Shown here in pieces: positions 27,504 through 35,470 of a stretch of 64,000 nt of DNA (its first letter is position 1; each line of letters starts with the position of its first letter). Origin of the DNA: Centipeda infelix ATCC 43532 (lineage in GTDB: Bacteria > Bacillota > Negativicutes > Selenomonadales > Selenomonadaceae); assembly GCF_000234095.1 (NCBI RefSeq), contig NZ_JH376800.1:174744-238743 (forward strand), written 5' to 3'. The notes below the pieces were generated by a model. The model did not search any database. It worked only from the letters and a program-made list of their open reading frames with translations, and had not been told where the DNA came from. The position numbers were made by a program, and so were the translations under genes.

Positions 27504-27863
27504 ATGCTGCGATTCTTGGTGCTGCTGCGTGCGCTGCGGCGCGATATCGCCGTGCTGCTCTTTGCGATGGTGCGGCGCGATACGCCGCGTGCGGTGAAGT
27601 TCCTGTTTCCCTTGGCGCTGCTCTATCTCGTCAGTCCGATTGACCTTGTGCCCGATACGATTCCGCTGCTCGGTGCGGTGGATGATATGGTGATCCTGCC
27701 GGCGGCGACGGAGCTGCTCGTGCGTATGCTGCCCCCCGAGGCACGCGCGGAGGGCGAGCGGCGTGTGGCGCGCTACGGGACGCTCGTGCTCATTGTGGCG
27801 TCCATCGTGCTGATTCTTTGGCTCGTGCTCCTCGTCTGGGCACTCTCGAAGGTGTTCGCATGA
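27504..27863 (+). CDS. DUF1232 (YkvA-type) membrane protein
   Basis: A 119-aa protein with the DUF1232 signature LYLVSPIDLVPDTIPLLGAVDDM at about residues 45-67 and two hydrophobic segments, the second near the C-terminus (LVLIVASIVLILWLVLLVWAL). Function unknown. GGAGG lies seven bases before the ATG. Its stop overlaps the topB start by the ATGA sequence, so the two are translationally coupled. Confidence 0.85.
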   Translation: MLRFLVLLRALRRDIAVLLFAMVRRDTPRAVKFLFPLALLYLVSPIDLVPDTIPLLGAVDDMVILPAATELLVRMLPPEARAEGERRVARYGTLVLIVASIVLILWLVLLVWALSKVFA

Positions 27864-30007
27864 GGCTCTATATCGCGGAAAAGCCGAGTGTCGGCCGTGC
27901 GCTCGCAGCGTGTCTGCCGCAGCCGCATCGCAAGGGGCAGGGGTGGATCGAGACGGGCGGCGGTGTAGTGACGTGGCTCTTCGGTCATGTTCTCAGACAG
28001 GCGGAGCCGGAGGAATACGATCCGAAGCTGAAGCGATGGCGCATGGAGGATTTGCCAATCCTGCCCGCCGAGTGGCGGCTCGTCGTGAATGAGAGTGCGG
28101 CGCAGCAGTTTGCTGTCGTAAAGGGCTTGATCGATCGTGCAGACGAGATTGTGCACGGCGGTGACCCCGACCGCGAGGGACAGCTGCTCGTGGACGAGGT
28201 ACTGGACTATCTCAAGAACGAAAAGCCCGTGCGCCGCATCCTCATCAACGCGCTCGATGACAAGAGCATCCACGATGCGCTCGGCGACCTGCGCGATAAT
28301 GCCGATTTCCTTCCGCTGAAACGCTCGGCACTGGCACGGGCGCGTGCGGACTGGCTCATCGGGATGAATCTCTCGCGTGCCTATACGCTCGCGGCACGCC
28401 GTGCGGGACATGACCGGCTTGTGCTCCCGATCGGGCGTGTCAAGACACCGACGCTTGCCCTTGTTGTGCGGCGGGAGCGCGAGATTGAGAACTTTAAGCC
28501 TGCGACATATTATCTGCTCGATGCGGTATTTCGTCACGAGAAGTCGGGCGAATCGTTCCGTGCGCGGTGGAAGCCGTCAGAGGAGCGCACGCCGCTCGAT
28601 CCCGAGGGACGGCTTGTAGACGAAAAGGCGGCGCAGGCGGCACTTGCCTCGTTTGGTACGGAGCCGCAGGACGCGAAGGTGACGCGCTACGAACGCAAGA
28701 AGAAGGAAGAACCGCCGCCGCTCCCGTTCTCGCTGTCGGCACTTCAGGTGCTCGCGGGCAAGCGGTACGGGTACGAGCCGCAGCAGGTGCTCGACACGGC
28801 ACAGAAGCTGTACGAGGAGAAGCTGACGAGCTATCCGCGCTCGGACGCGGAGTATCTGCCCGTGAATCAGCACAAGGATGCGGCAAAGATCCTCGGCAAT
28901 CTCGCCGCACTGGATGGCTCGGAGCTCGGCGCGTGGGCGCGGGCAGCGGATGCAAAGCAGAAGTCACGTGCGTGGAACGACGCGAAGATATCCGCGCACC
29001 ACGCGATCATCCCGACGACTGTACCCGTGAACCTCGCGCGGCTCAGTGCAGTGGAGCGGAACATCTACGAGCTGATTGCACGCGCCTACATTGCACAGTT
29101 CCATCCGAACTACGTCTATGACCAGACGAAGGTGGAGGTCACCTACCACGGCGAGCTGTTCGCTGCGAGCGGACGCACGGAGCGTGCGGCGGGGTGGCGT
29201 GCGATGTATCGTACGGCGAAAAATGAGGAGGACGCGGAGAAAGAGGACGAAGAAAGTGCCGTCCTGCCGCCGATGAAAAAGGGCGATGCAGCGGACTATG
29301 TGTCCGCAGAGCTCGGCACGCGCCAGACGAAGCCGCCCACACGCTTTACCCCCGCGACTCTCCTGCAGGGCATGAAGGAGATCCACAAATATGTGAAGGA
29401 CGATGCGGCGAAGAAGATGCTGCGCGATGTCTCCGGCATCGGCACAGAGGCGACGCGTGCGAGCATCATCGAGGATCTGATACGGCGCAGATTTCTGAAC
29501 GCGGCGGGCAAGAAGAAGGTGCTCACGCCCACGGCGGAGGCATATCTCCTCATCGACGCGCTCCCCGATACGATGACGTACCCCGATGCGACGGCGGTCT
29601 GGGAAGATCGCCTGCACTCGATGGCACAGGGCGAGGGTACGCCCGAGGAGTTCCTTGCGGGACAAGCGGCGTTTGCGCGTGATCTCTGTGCAGCGGCACT
29701 GACGGCGACCATCGCGGGCGGCGGGGGCGTTCCCTGTCCCGCCTGCGGGCGCGGCGTGATGCTGAAGCGAAAGGGGAAGCACGGCGACTTCTGGGGCTGT
29801 TCGGCGTTCCCGCAGTGCCGCATGACGGCGAACGATGCAGGCGGCAAGCCCGACTTTACGGGGAAACGGATTCCGCGCAGCGCAGCGGGAGCATCGGGAG
29901 CGTGCCCCTCCACGTCTCCTGCACCCGCATACACCCCGCGCGGCAGCTATACACCGACGGCGGATGAACAGGCGGAGATGGACGCGCTGTTTTTTGGAGA
30001 ACAATGA
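27860..30007 (+). CDS. topB: DNA topoisomerase III
   Basis: Type IA topoisomerase that relaxes and decatenates DNA via a 5'-phosphotyrosine link. The Toprim domain begins YIAEKPSVGRALA and has GGDPDREGQLLVDEVL. The active-site tyrosine is in KLTSYPRSDAEYLP at about residue 325. A four-cysteine zinc ribbon (CPACGRGVM ... WGCSAFPQC) is near residues 630-655, followed by a Pro/Ser-rich tail. 715 aa is normal for TopB. The start overlaps the DUF1232 stop. Very GC-rich. Confidence 0.94.
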   Translation: MRLYIAEKPSVGRALAACLPQPHRKGQGWIETGGGVVTWLFGHVLRQAEPEEYDPKLKRWRMEDLPILPAEWRLVVNESAAQQFAVVKGLIDRADEIVHGGDPDREGQLLVDEVLDYLKNEKPVRRILINALDDKSIHDALGDLRDNADFLPLKRSALARARADWLIGMNLSRAYTLAARRAGHDRLVLPIGRVKTPTLALVVRREREIENFKPATYYLLDAVFRHEKSGESFRARWKPSEERTPLDPEGRLVDEKAAQAALASFGTEPQDAKVTRYERKKKEEPPPLPFSLSALQVLAGKRYGYEPQQVLDTAQKLYEEKLTSYPRSDAEYLPVNQHKDAAKILGNLAALDGSELGAWARAADAKQKSRAWNDAKISAHHAIIPTTVPVNLARLSAVERNIYELIARAYIAQFHPNYVYDQTKVEVTYHGELFAASGRTERAAGWRAMYRTAKNEEDAEKEDEESAVLPPMKKGDAADYVSAELGTRQTKPPTRFTPATLLQGMKEIHKYVKDDAAKKMLRDVSGIGTEATRASIIEDLIRRRFLNAAGKKKVLTPTAEAYLLIDALPDTMTYPDATAVWEDRLHSMAQGEGTPEEFLAGQAAFARDLCAAALTATIAGGGGVPCPACGRGVMLKRKGKHGDFWGCSAFPQCRMTANDAGGKPDFTGKRIPRSAAGASGACPSTSPAPAYTPRGSYTPTADEQAEMDALFFGEQ

Positions 30008-30030
30008 TTATGTCGTTACAGGCGCTCCTT

Positions 30031-30074
30031 CCACCGCTTCCGCGGTCCCCCTCCCCCGCAGCGACGGGGGAGGC
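30031..30074. repeat. GC-rich hairpin module
   Basis: CCACCGCTTCCGCGGTCC followed by CCTCCCCCG (30050-30058) and its complement CGGGGGAGG (30065-30073). Same module as at 20664, and inverted at 31432 and 50658. It fills most of the 115-nt gap between topB and the helicase gene. Confidence 0.7.
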
Positions 30075-30122
30075 ATTTGGACACGGCATATCAGCGATCC
30101 TTTATTCCAGCAGGAGGAGACT

Positions 30123-31223
30123 ATGGACTTTACATCGCTCGGTGTGTCCGAGCATCTCATCGCCGCTCTCGCAAAGCGCGGTATCACCGCGCCGACGGAG
30201 ATCCAGGCGGGGTTCATCCCTGCCGCGCGTGCAGGGGAGAATCTGATCGGCGAGGCACCGACGGGCACAGGCAAGACGCTTGCCTACCTCCTACCCGCCA
30301 TGGAGCGCATCGACCCCTCCGTGCGTACGGCACAGGCACTCGTCCTCGCACCGACGCACGAGCTTGCGATGCAGATTGTGACGGTCGCGCGTGAACTGGC
30401 ACAGGCGGCAGGGCTGCCCATCGGCGTGCATGCTCTCATTGGCGGGGCGAACATCAAGCGGCAGATCGAATCGCTCAAGAAGAAGCCCGCGCTCATTGTC
30501 GGCTCTGCGCCGCGCGTGCAGGAGCTCCACCGTCTCGGCAAGCTGAAACTCACAGGTGTGAAGCTGCTCGTTCTGGACGAGTTCGACCGCCTGCTCGGCA
30601 AGCAGCATCTGGACGAGGTGCGCACTGTGATCCGCCTCTTGCCCGCCGAACGTCAGGCACTCCTCCTCTCGGCGACGGCGGGTGCGGCGGCTGTGCGCAT
30701 GGCAGAGGAGCTGTTTGCGCCGCGCCTCATCCGTGTGGAGGGCGTGAACGCAGCCTATGAAAACTACTATCATATTGTACCGTTTCGTGATAAAATAAAG
30801 GCGGTGCAAAAGCTGACGCGCCGTCTGCCGATTCGGCGGGGGCTCGTATTTGTCGGGCGCGGCTTCGATGCGGCACACGCACTTGAAAAGCTGCGCTTTG
30901 AGGGGATCAAGGCCGTTGCCCTGCTCGGGCAGGAGCGGCGCGACCAACGTCGTGCGGCACTCGATGCCATTCGTGCGGGACGTGCCGAGCTCCTCATCTC
31001 CACCGACCTCGCCGCACGCGGGCTCGACATCGAGGATGTGGACTATGTGATCCACCTCGACCTGCCCGAGGATGTGCGTACCTATCGCCATCGTGCAGGA
31101 CGTACGGCGCGTGCGGGCAAGGCGGGGGCGGTCATCTCGCTCGTGGACGAGAAGGAACAGGGCAAACTCAAAGCACTCGCTGCACGTATGGAGATCGAGC
31201 TCTCGCGTCTGCCGCGCACCTGA
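30123..31223 (+). CDS. DEAD-box RNA helicase with DEFD motif
   Basis: ATP-dependent RNA helicase of 366 aa, shorter than most because it lacks any C-terminal extension. The Q-motif region ITAPTEIQAGFIPAA is followed by the Walker A APTGTGKT, motif II as DEFD instead of DEAD, SATAG, and the helicase domain motifs STDLAARGLDIEDVDYVIHLD and HRAGRTARAG. ATG 30123 follows AGGAGGAG; the frame is open further upstream over the repeat but is not helicase there. Probably acts in ribosome assembly or RNA decay; target unknown. Confidence 0.88.
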   Translation: MDFTSLGVSEHLIAALAKRGITAPTEIQAGFIPAARAGENLIGEAPTGTGKTLAYLLPAMERIDPSVRTAQALVLAPTHELAMQIVTVARELAQAAGLPIGVHALIGGANIKRQIESLKKKPALIVGSAPRVQELHRLGKLKLTGVKLLVLDEFDRLLGKQHLDEVRTVIRLLPAERQALLLSATAGAAAVRMAEELFAPRLIRVEGVNAAYENYYHIVPFRDKIKAVQKLTRRLPIRRGLVFVGRGFDAAHALEKLRFEGIKAVALLGQERRDQRRAALDAIRAGRAELLISTDLAARGLDIEDVDYVIHLDLPEDVRTYRHRAGRTARAGKAGAVISLVDEKEQGKLKALAARMEIELSRLPRT

Positions 31224-31261
31224 CCCGCATTTGATGGAGCGCCCCTATCGGCTCGCAAGCT

Positions 31262-31475
31262 CGCCACTTACTGACCTGTCCGAGAAGCAAGCCCATAGGG
31301 CGCAGCTGATCGGGTAACAGGTCGTATGGGAAAACCTCCCAAGAACACAAGCCGAAAGGCGCAGTGTGATTGGAAGAGGTTGACCGCTCCCCCGTCTCGG
31401 ACAGGGGAAGCTAATATGCCGTAATGCAAAGCCTCCCCCGTCGCAACGGGGGAGGGGGACCGCGTGAGCGGTGGT
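31262..31475. repeat. Dispersed structured repeat, copy B
   Basis: The 358-nt gap 31224-31581 holds no gene. The repeat has GACCTGT (31273-31279) pairing with ACAGGTC (31317-31323), shared text with copy A (GAGAAGCAAGCCCA, AGAACACA-GC), a worn second hairpin, a worn GC module (31384-31412) and an inverted intact module (31432-31474). Compared with copy A, the stem changes AT to GC while staying paired. Confidence 0.7.
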
Positions 31476-31581
31476 AGGGGTGTCTTGAGCGCACAACACG
31501 AACAAAGCCTTGGTGCACGAGTCAAATCGACTTCATGCAACAGCCCTGATTATTACCCACTCCCAAAGGAGGCCTTCTTTC

Positions 31582-32925
31582 GTGGACGTATTGCCCACAT
31601 TGCTTGACATACTGCTCGTTGCCTTTTTGATTTTCATGAACGGCTTCTTCGTTGCGGCGGAGTTCTGCTGCGTGAAGATCCGCACCTCGCGCCTTGAGAC
31701 GCTGATCGCGGAGGGGAGCAGCCGCGCCGGATATGCGAAGCAGCTCACCGAGCACCTCGACTACTCGCTCTCGGTGACGCAGTTCGGCATCACGCTCGCC
31801 TCGCTCGGCCTCGGTTGGGTGGGTGAGCCCGCGATTGCGACGCTTATCCTGCCCGTTACGCATGTGTTCGGGCTGCCCGACGAGGTTGGGCACACGATTG
31901 CACTCGCGATTGCCTTTACGATCATCACCTCACTGCACATTGTGCTCGGCGAGCTTACGCCAAAGTCCATGGCGATTGCGAATGTCGAGAACATCATGCT
32001 CGCGATTGCGTTCCCGATGGTGCTCTTCGGCCGCATTATGCGCCCCTTTGTCTGGATTCTGAACACCGTCGCGAATACGATTAGCCGTAAATTCGGCTAC
32101 GACGTGAAGGGCGAGAACGAGGACGCGCACACGGAGGAGGAGATCCGTCTCCTGATGAAAGAGAGTTATCGCCAAGGGCTGATCAACAGCACGGAGGCGG
32201 ACTTCGTGGACAATGTCTTTTCGTTCACGGAGTTGAACGCACGCGAGATCATGATACCGCGTACAGATATGATCTGCCTTTACCTCGATGATACGTCTGC
32301 CGAGCGCATCAAGACCATCCTCGAGGAGCAGCAGACGCGCTACCCTGTCTGCTACGAGGACAAGGATCACATCATCGGCTTTATCCATGTGAAAGACCTG
32401 CTTCCGCCGTTGATTCGCGGCGAGCGTCTGAACCTGCGCCGCTACATCCGCAAGGCACTCGTCGTACCCGAGAGCATGGACGGCAGCGTGCTCCTGCGGA
32501 CGATGCAGGAGGAGGGGTCGCAGCTTGCGATCGTTGTGGACGAGTACGGCGGTACGGCAGGTATGGTGACGGTCGAGGACATTGTCGAGCAGATTGTCGG
32601 CGATATCCGTGACGAGTTCGACGAGGAGCGCGAGAGCGTGGAGTGGCGTGCGGGCGATCTCTGCTCCGTCGATGCAAAGCTCCTGCTTGAGGAGCTGGAT
32701 GACCTGCTCGGCGTGCGCATTGAGGACGAGGACGTGGACAGCGTCGGCGGTTGGCTATACGATCAGCTTGGCGATACACCGCGTGTAGGGCAGATGGCGG
32801 CGCATGCGGGAACACTGCTCTACGTCGAGGAGGTAGACGGCGTGCGTATCACGCGCGTGCTCGTCCATCTGCTGCACAGTGTATCGGAGGTGCAGGAAGA
32901 AACTGCATCCCATGAGGAGGAATAA
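31582..32925 (+). CDS. CNNM/CorC-family membrane protein (DUF21, CBS pair, CorC_HlyC)
   Basis: Probable magnesium/divalent-cation transporter or its regulator, often labelled hemolysin. Residues 1-190 form the DUF21 domain with three to four membrane spans (LLVAFLIFMNGFFVAAEF, then IALAIAFTIITSLHIVLGELTPK). Next is a CBS pair (IMIPRTDMICLYLD ... YPVCYEDKDHIIGFIHVKDL) and a C-terminal CorC_HlyC domain. The GTG at 31582 has AAAGGAGG nine bases before it and gives the normal N-terminus. The hexokinase gene begins two bases after the stop. Confidence 0.88.
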   Translation: MDVLPTLLDILLVAFLIFMNGFFVAAEFCCVKIRTSRLETLIAEGSSRAGYAKQLTEHLDYSLSVTQFGITLASLGLGWVGEPAIATLILPVTHVFGLPDEVGHTIALAIAFTIITSLHIVLGELTPKSMAIANVENIMLAIAFPMVLFGRIMRPFVWILNTVANTISRKFGYDVKGENEDAHTEEEIRLLMKESYRQGLINSTEADFVDNVFSFTELNAREIMIPRTDMICLYLDDTSAERIKTILEEQQTRYPVCYEDKDHIIGFIHVKDLLPPLIRGERLNLRRYIRKALVVPESMDGSVLLRTMQEEGSQLAIVVDEYGGTAGMVTVEDIVEQIVGDIRDEFDEERESVEWRAGDLCSVDAKLLLEELDDLLGVRIEDEDVDSVGGWLYDQLGDTPRVGQMAAHAGTLLYVEEVDGVRITRVLVHLLHSVSEVQEETASHEEE

Positions 32926-32927
32926 CC

Positions 32928-34220
32928 ATGGCGTTCAACTCCGCGCTTTACGATGAGATCATCGCTGCCTTTACGGTGGATTCGGAGCATTTGCATGAGG
33001 TGGCGGCAAATTTTCGCCAGGATATGCGCCTGGGGCTCGCGGGCTCGCCCGACTCCTCTCTGCGCATGCTGCCGTCCTACCTCGGATTGCCGACGGGCGT
33101 GGAGCGCGGCGACTACCTTGCACTCGATTTCGGCGGGACGAATGTGCGCGTGCTCCTCTATCGCCTTGAGGGCAACGGGAAATATGAGATTCTCTCCCAC
33201 GTTGCAAAGCCGCTCAAGGTCGATGGTGTCTATGACTTCATCGGTGCAGAGGCGACGGGCGATGAGATGTTTGACTTCATCGCGGCACTCGTCGATGAGG
33301 CGGTTGGCGGCGACCACGCAACGCCGTATTTGCTCGGGCACACGTTTTCGTTCCCATCCAAGCAAACAAATATCAACGATGCACGTCTTATCATCTGGAC
33401 GAAGGAGTTCGCGGCGCGGGGAGTCGAGGGCGCGGTTGTGAATGATCTCCTGCGTGCGGCACTCGTGCGGCAGGGGCTCTCGAACGTTACGCCGAACTCC
33501 GTCATCAACGATACGGTCGCGGTACTCCTCGCGGCTGCCTATATCAATGGTGACACCCAAATCGGCGCGATCTATGCGACGGGGCACAACACCTGCTACC
33601 TCGAGCCATATACAGGCACAGCGCGGCCGCCGATGATCCTCAACATGGAGTCGGGCGGATTCTCGAAGTTGGTTCCGAATCGTTTCGATATGGCACTCGA
33701 TGCGGCGTCGGAGAAAAAGGGGGAGCAGCGGCTTGAGAAGATGGTCGCAGGGCGTTACATGGGTGTGCTCTTTGATATGGCACTTGCCGAACTGCTCAGC
33801 GCAACGGGGCGCATATACGGCTTCACGAGCATTGATCTCAGCCGTATGCTGGAGGATGTGAGCGCGGGCGCAGAGGCGACGGCGACGATCGTCGAGACGA
33901 TGACGGGCGTGCGGCTCGCGGCAGAGGATGCCGTGCGCGTGCGCGAGCTCGCGCATGCCATTGTTGTGCGCTCCGTGCGTCTCATCGCGGCGACCTTTGT
34001 CGGGACGCTCTGGCAGATCACGGGCAGCGGAGAGATGCGCCCGCAGCACATCGCCGTGGATGGTTCGGTCTACGAGAAGATGCCGCTCGTCAAAGAGACG
34101 ATGATGCGTGCGTTCTCCGAACTCCTCGGGGAGGATGCGGCGAATGTTGACACGATGCTCGCGTGCGGCGGCTCGGGACTGGGCGCAGCACTTGCAGCGG
34201 CGATGACGGAGTGCGGGTGA
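32928..34220 (+). CDS. Hexokinase of the eukaryotic type
   Basis: ATP-dependent hexose phosphorylation at the entry to glycolysis. The fold is that of eukaryotic hexokinase: LDFGGTNVRVLL at 66-77 for phosphate binding, HTFSFPSKQT at 138-147 for sugar binding, catalytic Asp195 in VINDTVAVLL, and YATGHNTCYLEP in place of the common GTGTN-x-CY. At 430 aa it is a single unit, near the size of one half of an animal enzyme. Most bacteria use ROK or Glk kinases instead. AGGAGG precedes the ATG. Co-transcribed with the CorC-like gene. Confidence 0.85.
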   Translation: MAFNSALYDEIIAAFTVDSEHLHEVAANFRQDMRLGLAGSPDSSLRMLPSYLGLPTGVERGDYLALDFGGTNVRVLLYRLEGNGKYEILSHVAKPLKVDGVYDFIGAEATGDEMFDFIAALVDEAVGGDHATPYLLGHTFSFPSKQTNINDARLIIWTKEFAARGVEGAVVNDLLRAALVRQGLSNVTPNSVINDTVAVLLAAAYINGDTQIGAIYATGHNTCYLEPYTGTARPPMILNMESGGFSKLVPNRFDMALDAASEKKGEQRLEKMVAGRYMGVLFDMALAELLSATGRIYGFTSIDLSRMLEDVSAGAEATATIVETMTGVRLAAEDAVRVRELAHAIVVRSVRLIAATFVGTLWQITGSGEMRPQHIAVDGSVYEKMPLVKETMMRAFSELLGEDAANVDTMLACGGSGLGAALAAAMTECG

Positions 34221-34313
34221 CGGCATACGTAGGCGTTTCTCGCGTGCTCCACTAGGGTTCGCTCAGCGGCATCGCACATCACCGCACAGTATTGCAGGTT
34301 ACGCTAAAATCGC

Positions 34314-34343
34314 TTGCCACTATTGGGTTTTCTATGCTATGAT
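34314..34343 (+). promoter_or_regulatory. Promoter of secG-est-rnr-smpB
   Basis: TTGCCA (34314-34319), 18-nt spacer, TATGAT (34338-34343), 41 nt before the secG start. Confidence 0.6.
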
Positions 34344-34384
34344 AACAAAATGTAGTTGATATTAGTGAAGGAAGGGGCTTTTTC

Positions 34385-34612
34385 TTGCTCACGCTTTTAA
34401 TGGTACTTGATGCAATCGTTGCGATCATTCTCATCGCGTCCGTCCTCGGGCAGGAGGCGAAGTCCGCCGGCATGGGCGGTCTCGACGGCGGCGGGGATAC
34501 GGTGTTCTCGGGCAAGGCACGCGGCATGGACGCACTGCTCGCGCGCGTGACGATCGTGTTTGCAATTCTGTTTGGTGTGATTACCATTGTGATTGCACGG
34601 ATGTCGAGTTGA
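34385..34612 (+). CDS. secG: Protein-export membrane protein SecG
   Basis: Small subunit of the SecYEG translocon. 75 aa with two membrane spans (about 5-20 and 53-71) separated by a Gly-rich loop, SAGMGGLDGGGDTVFSGKARG, which is the SecG hallmark. TTG start with AAGGGG seven bases upstream; an ATG five codons later is a possible alternative. It begins the order secG-esterase-rnr-smpB that is common in Firmicutes. Confidence 0.92.
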   Translation: MLTLLMVLDAIVAIILIASVLGQEAKSAGMGGLDGGGDTVFSGKARGMDALLARVTIVFAILFGVITIVIARMSS

Positions 34613-34690
34613 TTGATCTAGGGAATGTCCCTGCTGCCGCTGCGGTGGCGCAGGGATTTTTTAGAATATGACGGAAAAGGAGGAGTTGTC

Positions 34691-35449
34691 ATGCACCTTG
34701 AGGGAGCAGAACCGTTTTTGCTGCCGGGCGGGCGGCATGGTGTCCTCCTGATCCACGGATTTACGGGACTGCCCGCAGAGCTGCGGCTCATGGGCGAGTA
34801 TCTGAATGCGCGTGGCTTCACCGTGCTCGCGATACGCCTTGCGGGGCACGGGACGACGGTCGAGGATCTGAGCCGTATGGAGCATGAGGACTGGATGGAC
34901 TCCGTGCGCGATGGTTTTGCTATTCTCAGCGACATATGTGAGCGCATCTCTGTGGTAGGGCACTCGATGGGGGCGGTCTTTGCCATGCTGCTCTCCATGG
35001 AGACTGAGCTTTCCCACGTTGTCAGCCTTGGTGCACCGATCATGATTGCCCCCGAGCAGGGGATCGAGCACCTTCCGACGCGCGAGGCATGCATCGACCG
35101 CTATGTGCCGAAGGCGCGCCGTAAGCTCCGCGATGTGCCGCACGGTGCGAACAATACCTATCGGCGTATGCCGCTCGTCTCCATCCATGAGATGATGGAT
35201 GTCATTGCGGTTCTCTGCGGGGCGATTGCGCGGGTCACAGCACCGATCCTGATCGTGCACGGAGAACGTGACCACACGGCAGATCCGAAGAGCGCGGACT
35301 ATCTCTATGACAACGTCCGCAGCGTGCGTCGTGAGAAGTTCATCCTGCCCGATGCGGGGCATCTGCTGCCGCTCGATTTAGGGGTCAGAGAGCGCGTCTT
35401 TGCGCGTACAGCGGAATTTTTGTTGGACGGTGCGGAACGAGAAGAATAG
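34691..35449 (+). CDS. Carboxylesterase, alpha/beta hydrolase (Est30-like)
   Basis: Cytoplasmic serine esterase for short-chain esters, 252 aa. The oxyanion loop is LIHGFTGLPAEL. The nucleophile serine is in VVGHSMGAVFAML, the acid in HGERDHTADPKS and the catalytic His in LPDAGHLLPLD. AAGGAGGAG lies just before ATG 34691, though the frame is open to 34625. Sits between secG and rnr, as in other Firmicutes. Natural substrate unknown. Confidence 0.88.
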   Translation: MHLEGAEPFLLPGGRHGVLLIHGFTGLPAELRLMGEYLNARGFTVLAIRLAGHGTTVEDLSRMEHEDWMDSVRDGFAILSDICERISVVGHSMGAVFAMLLSMETELSHVVSLGAPIMIAPEQGIEHLPTREACIDRYVPKARRKLRDVPHGANNTYRRMPLVSIHEMMDVIAVLCGAIARVTAPILIVHGERDHTADPKSADYLYDNVRSVRREKFILPDAGHLLPLDLGVRERVFARTAEFLLDGAEREE

Positions 35450-35470
35450 GAACGGAAAAAAGAGGAGATT

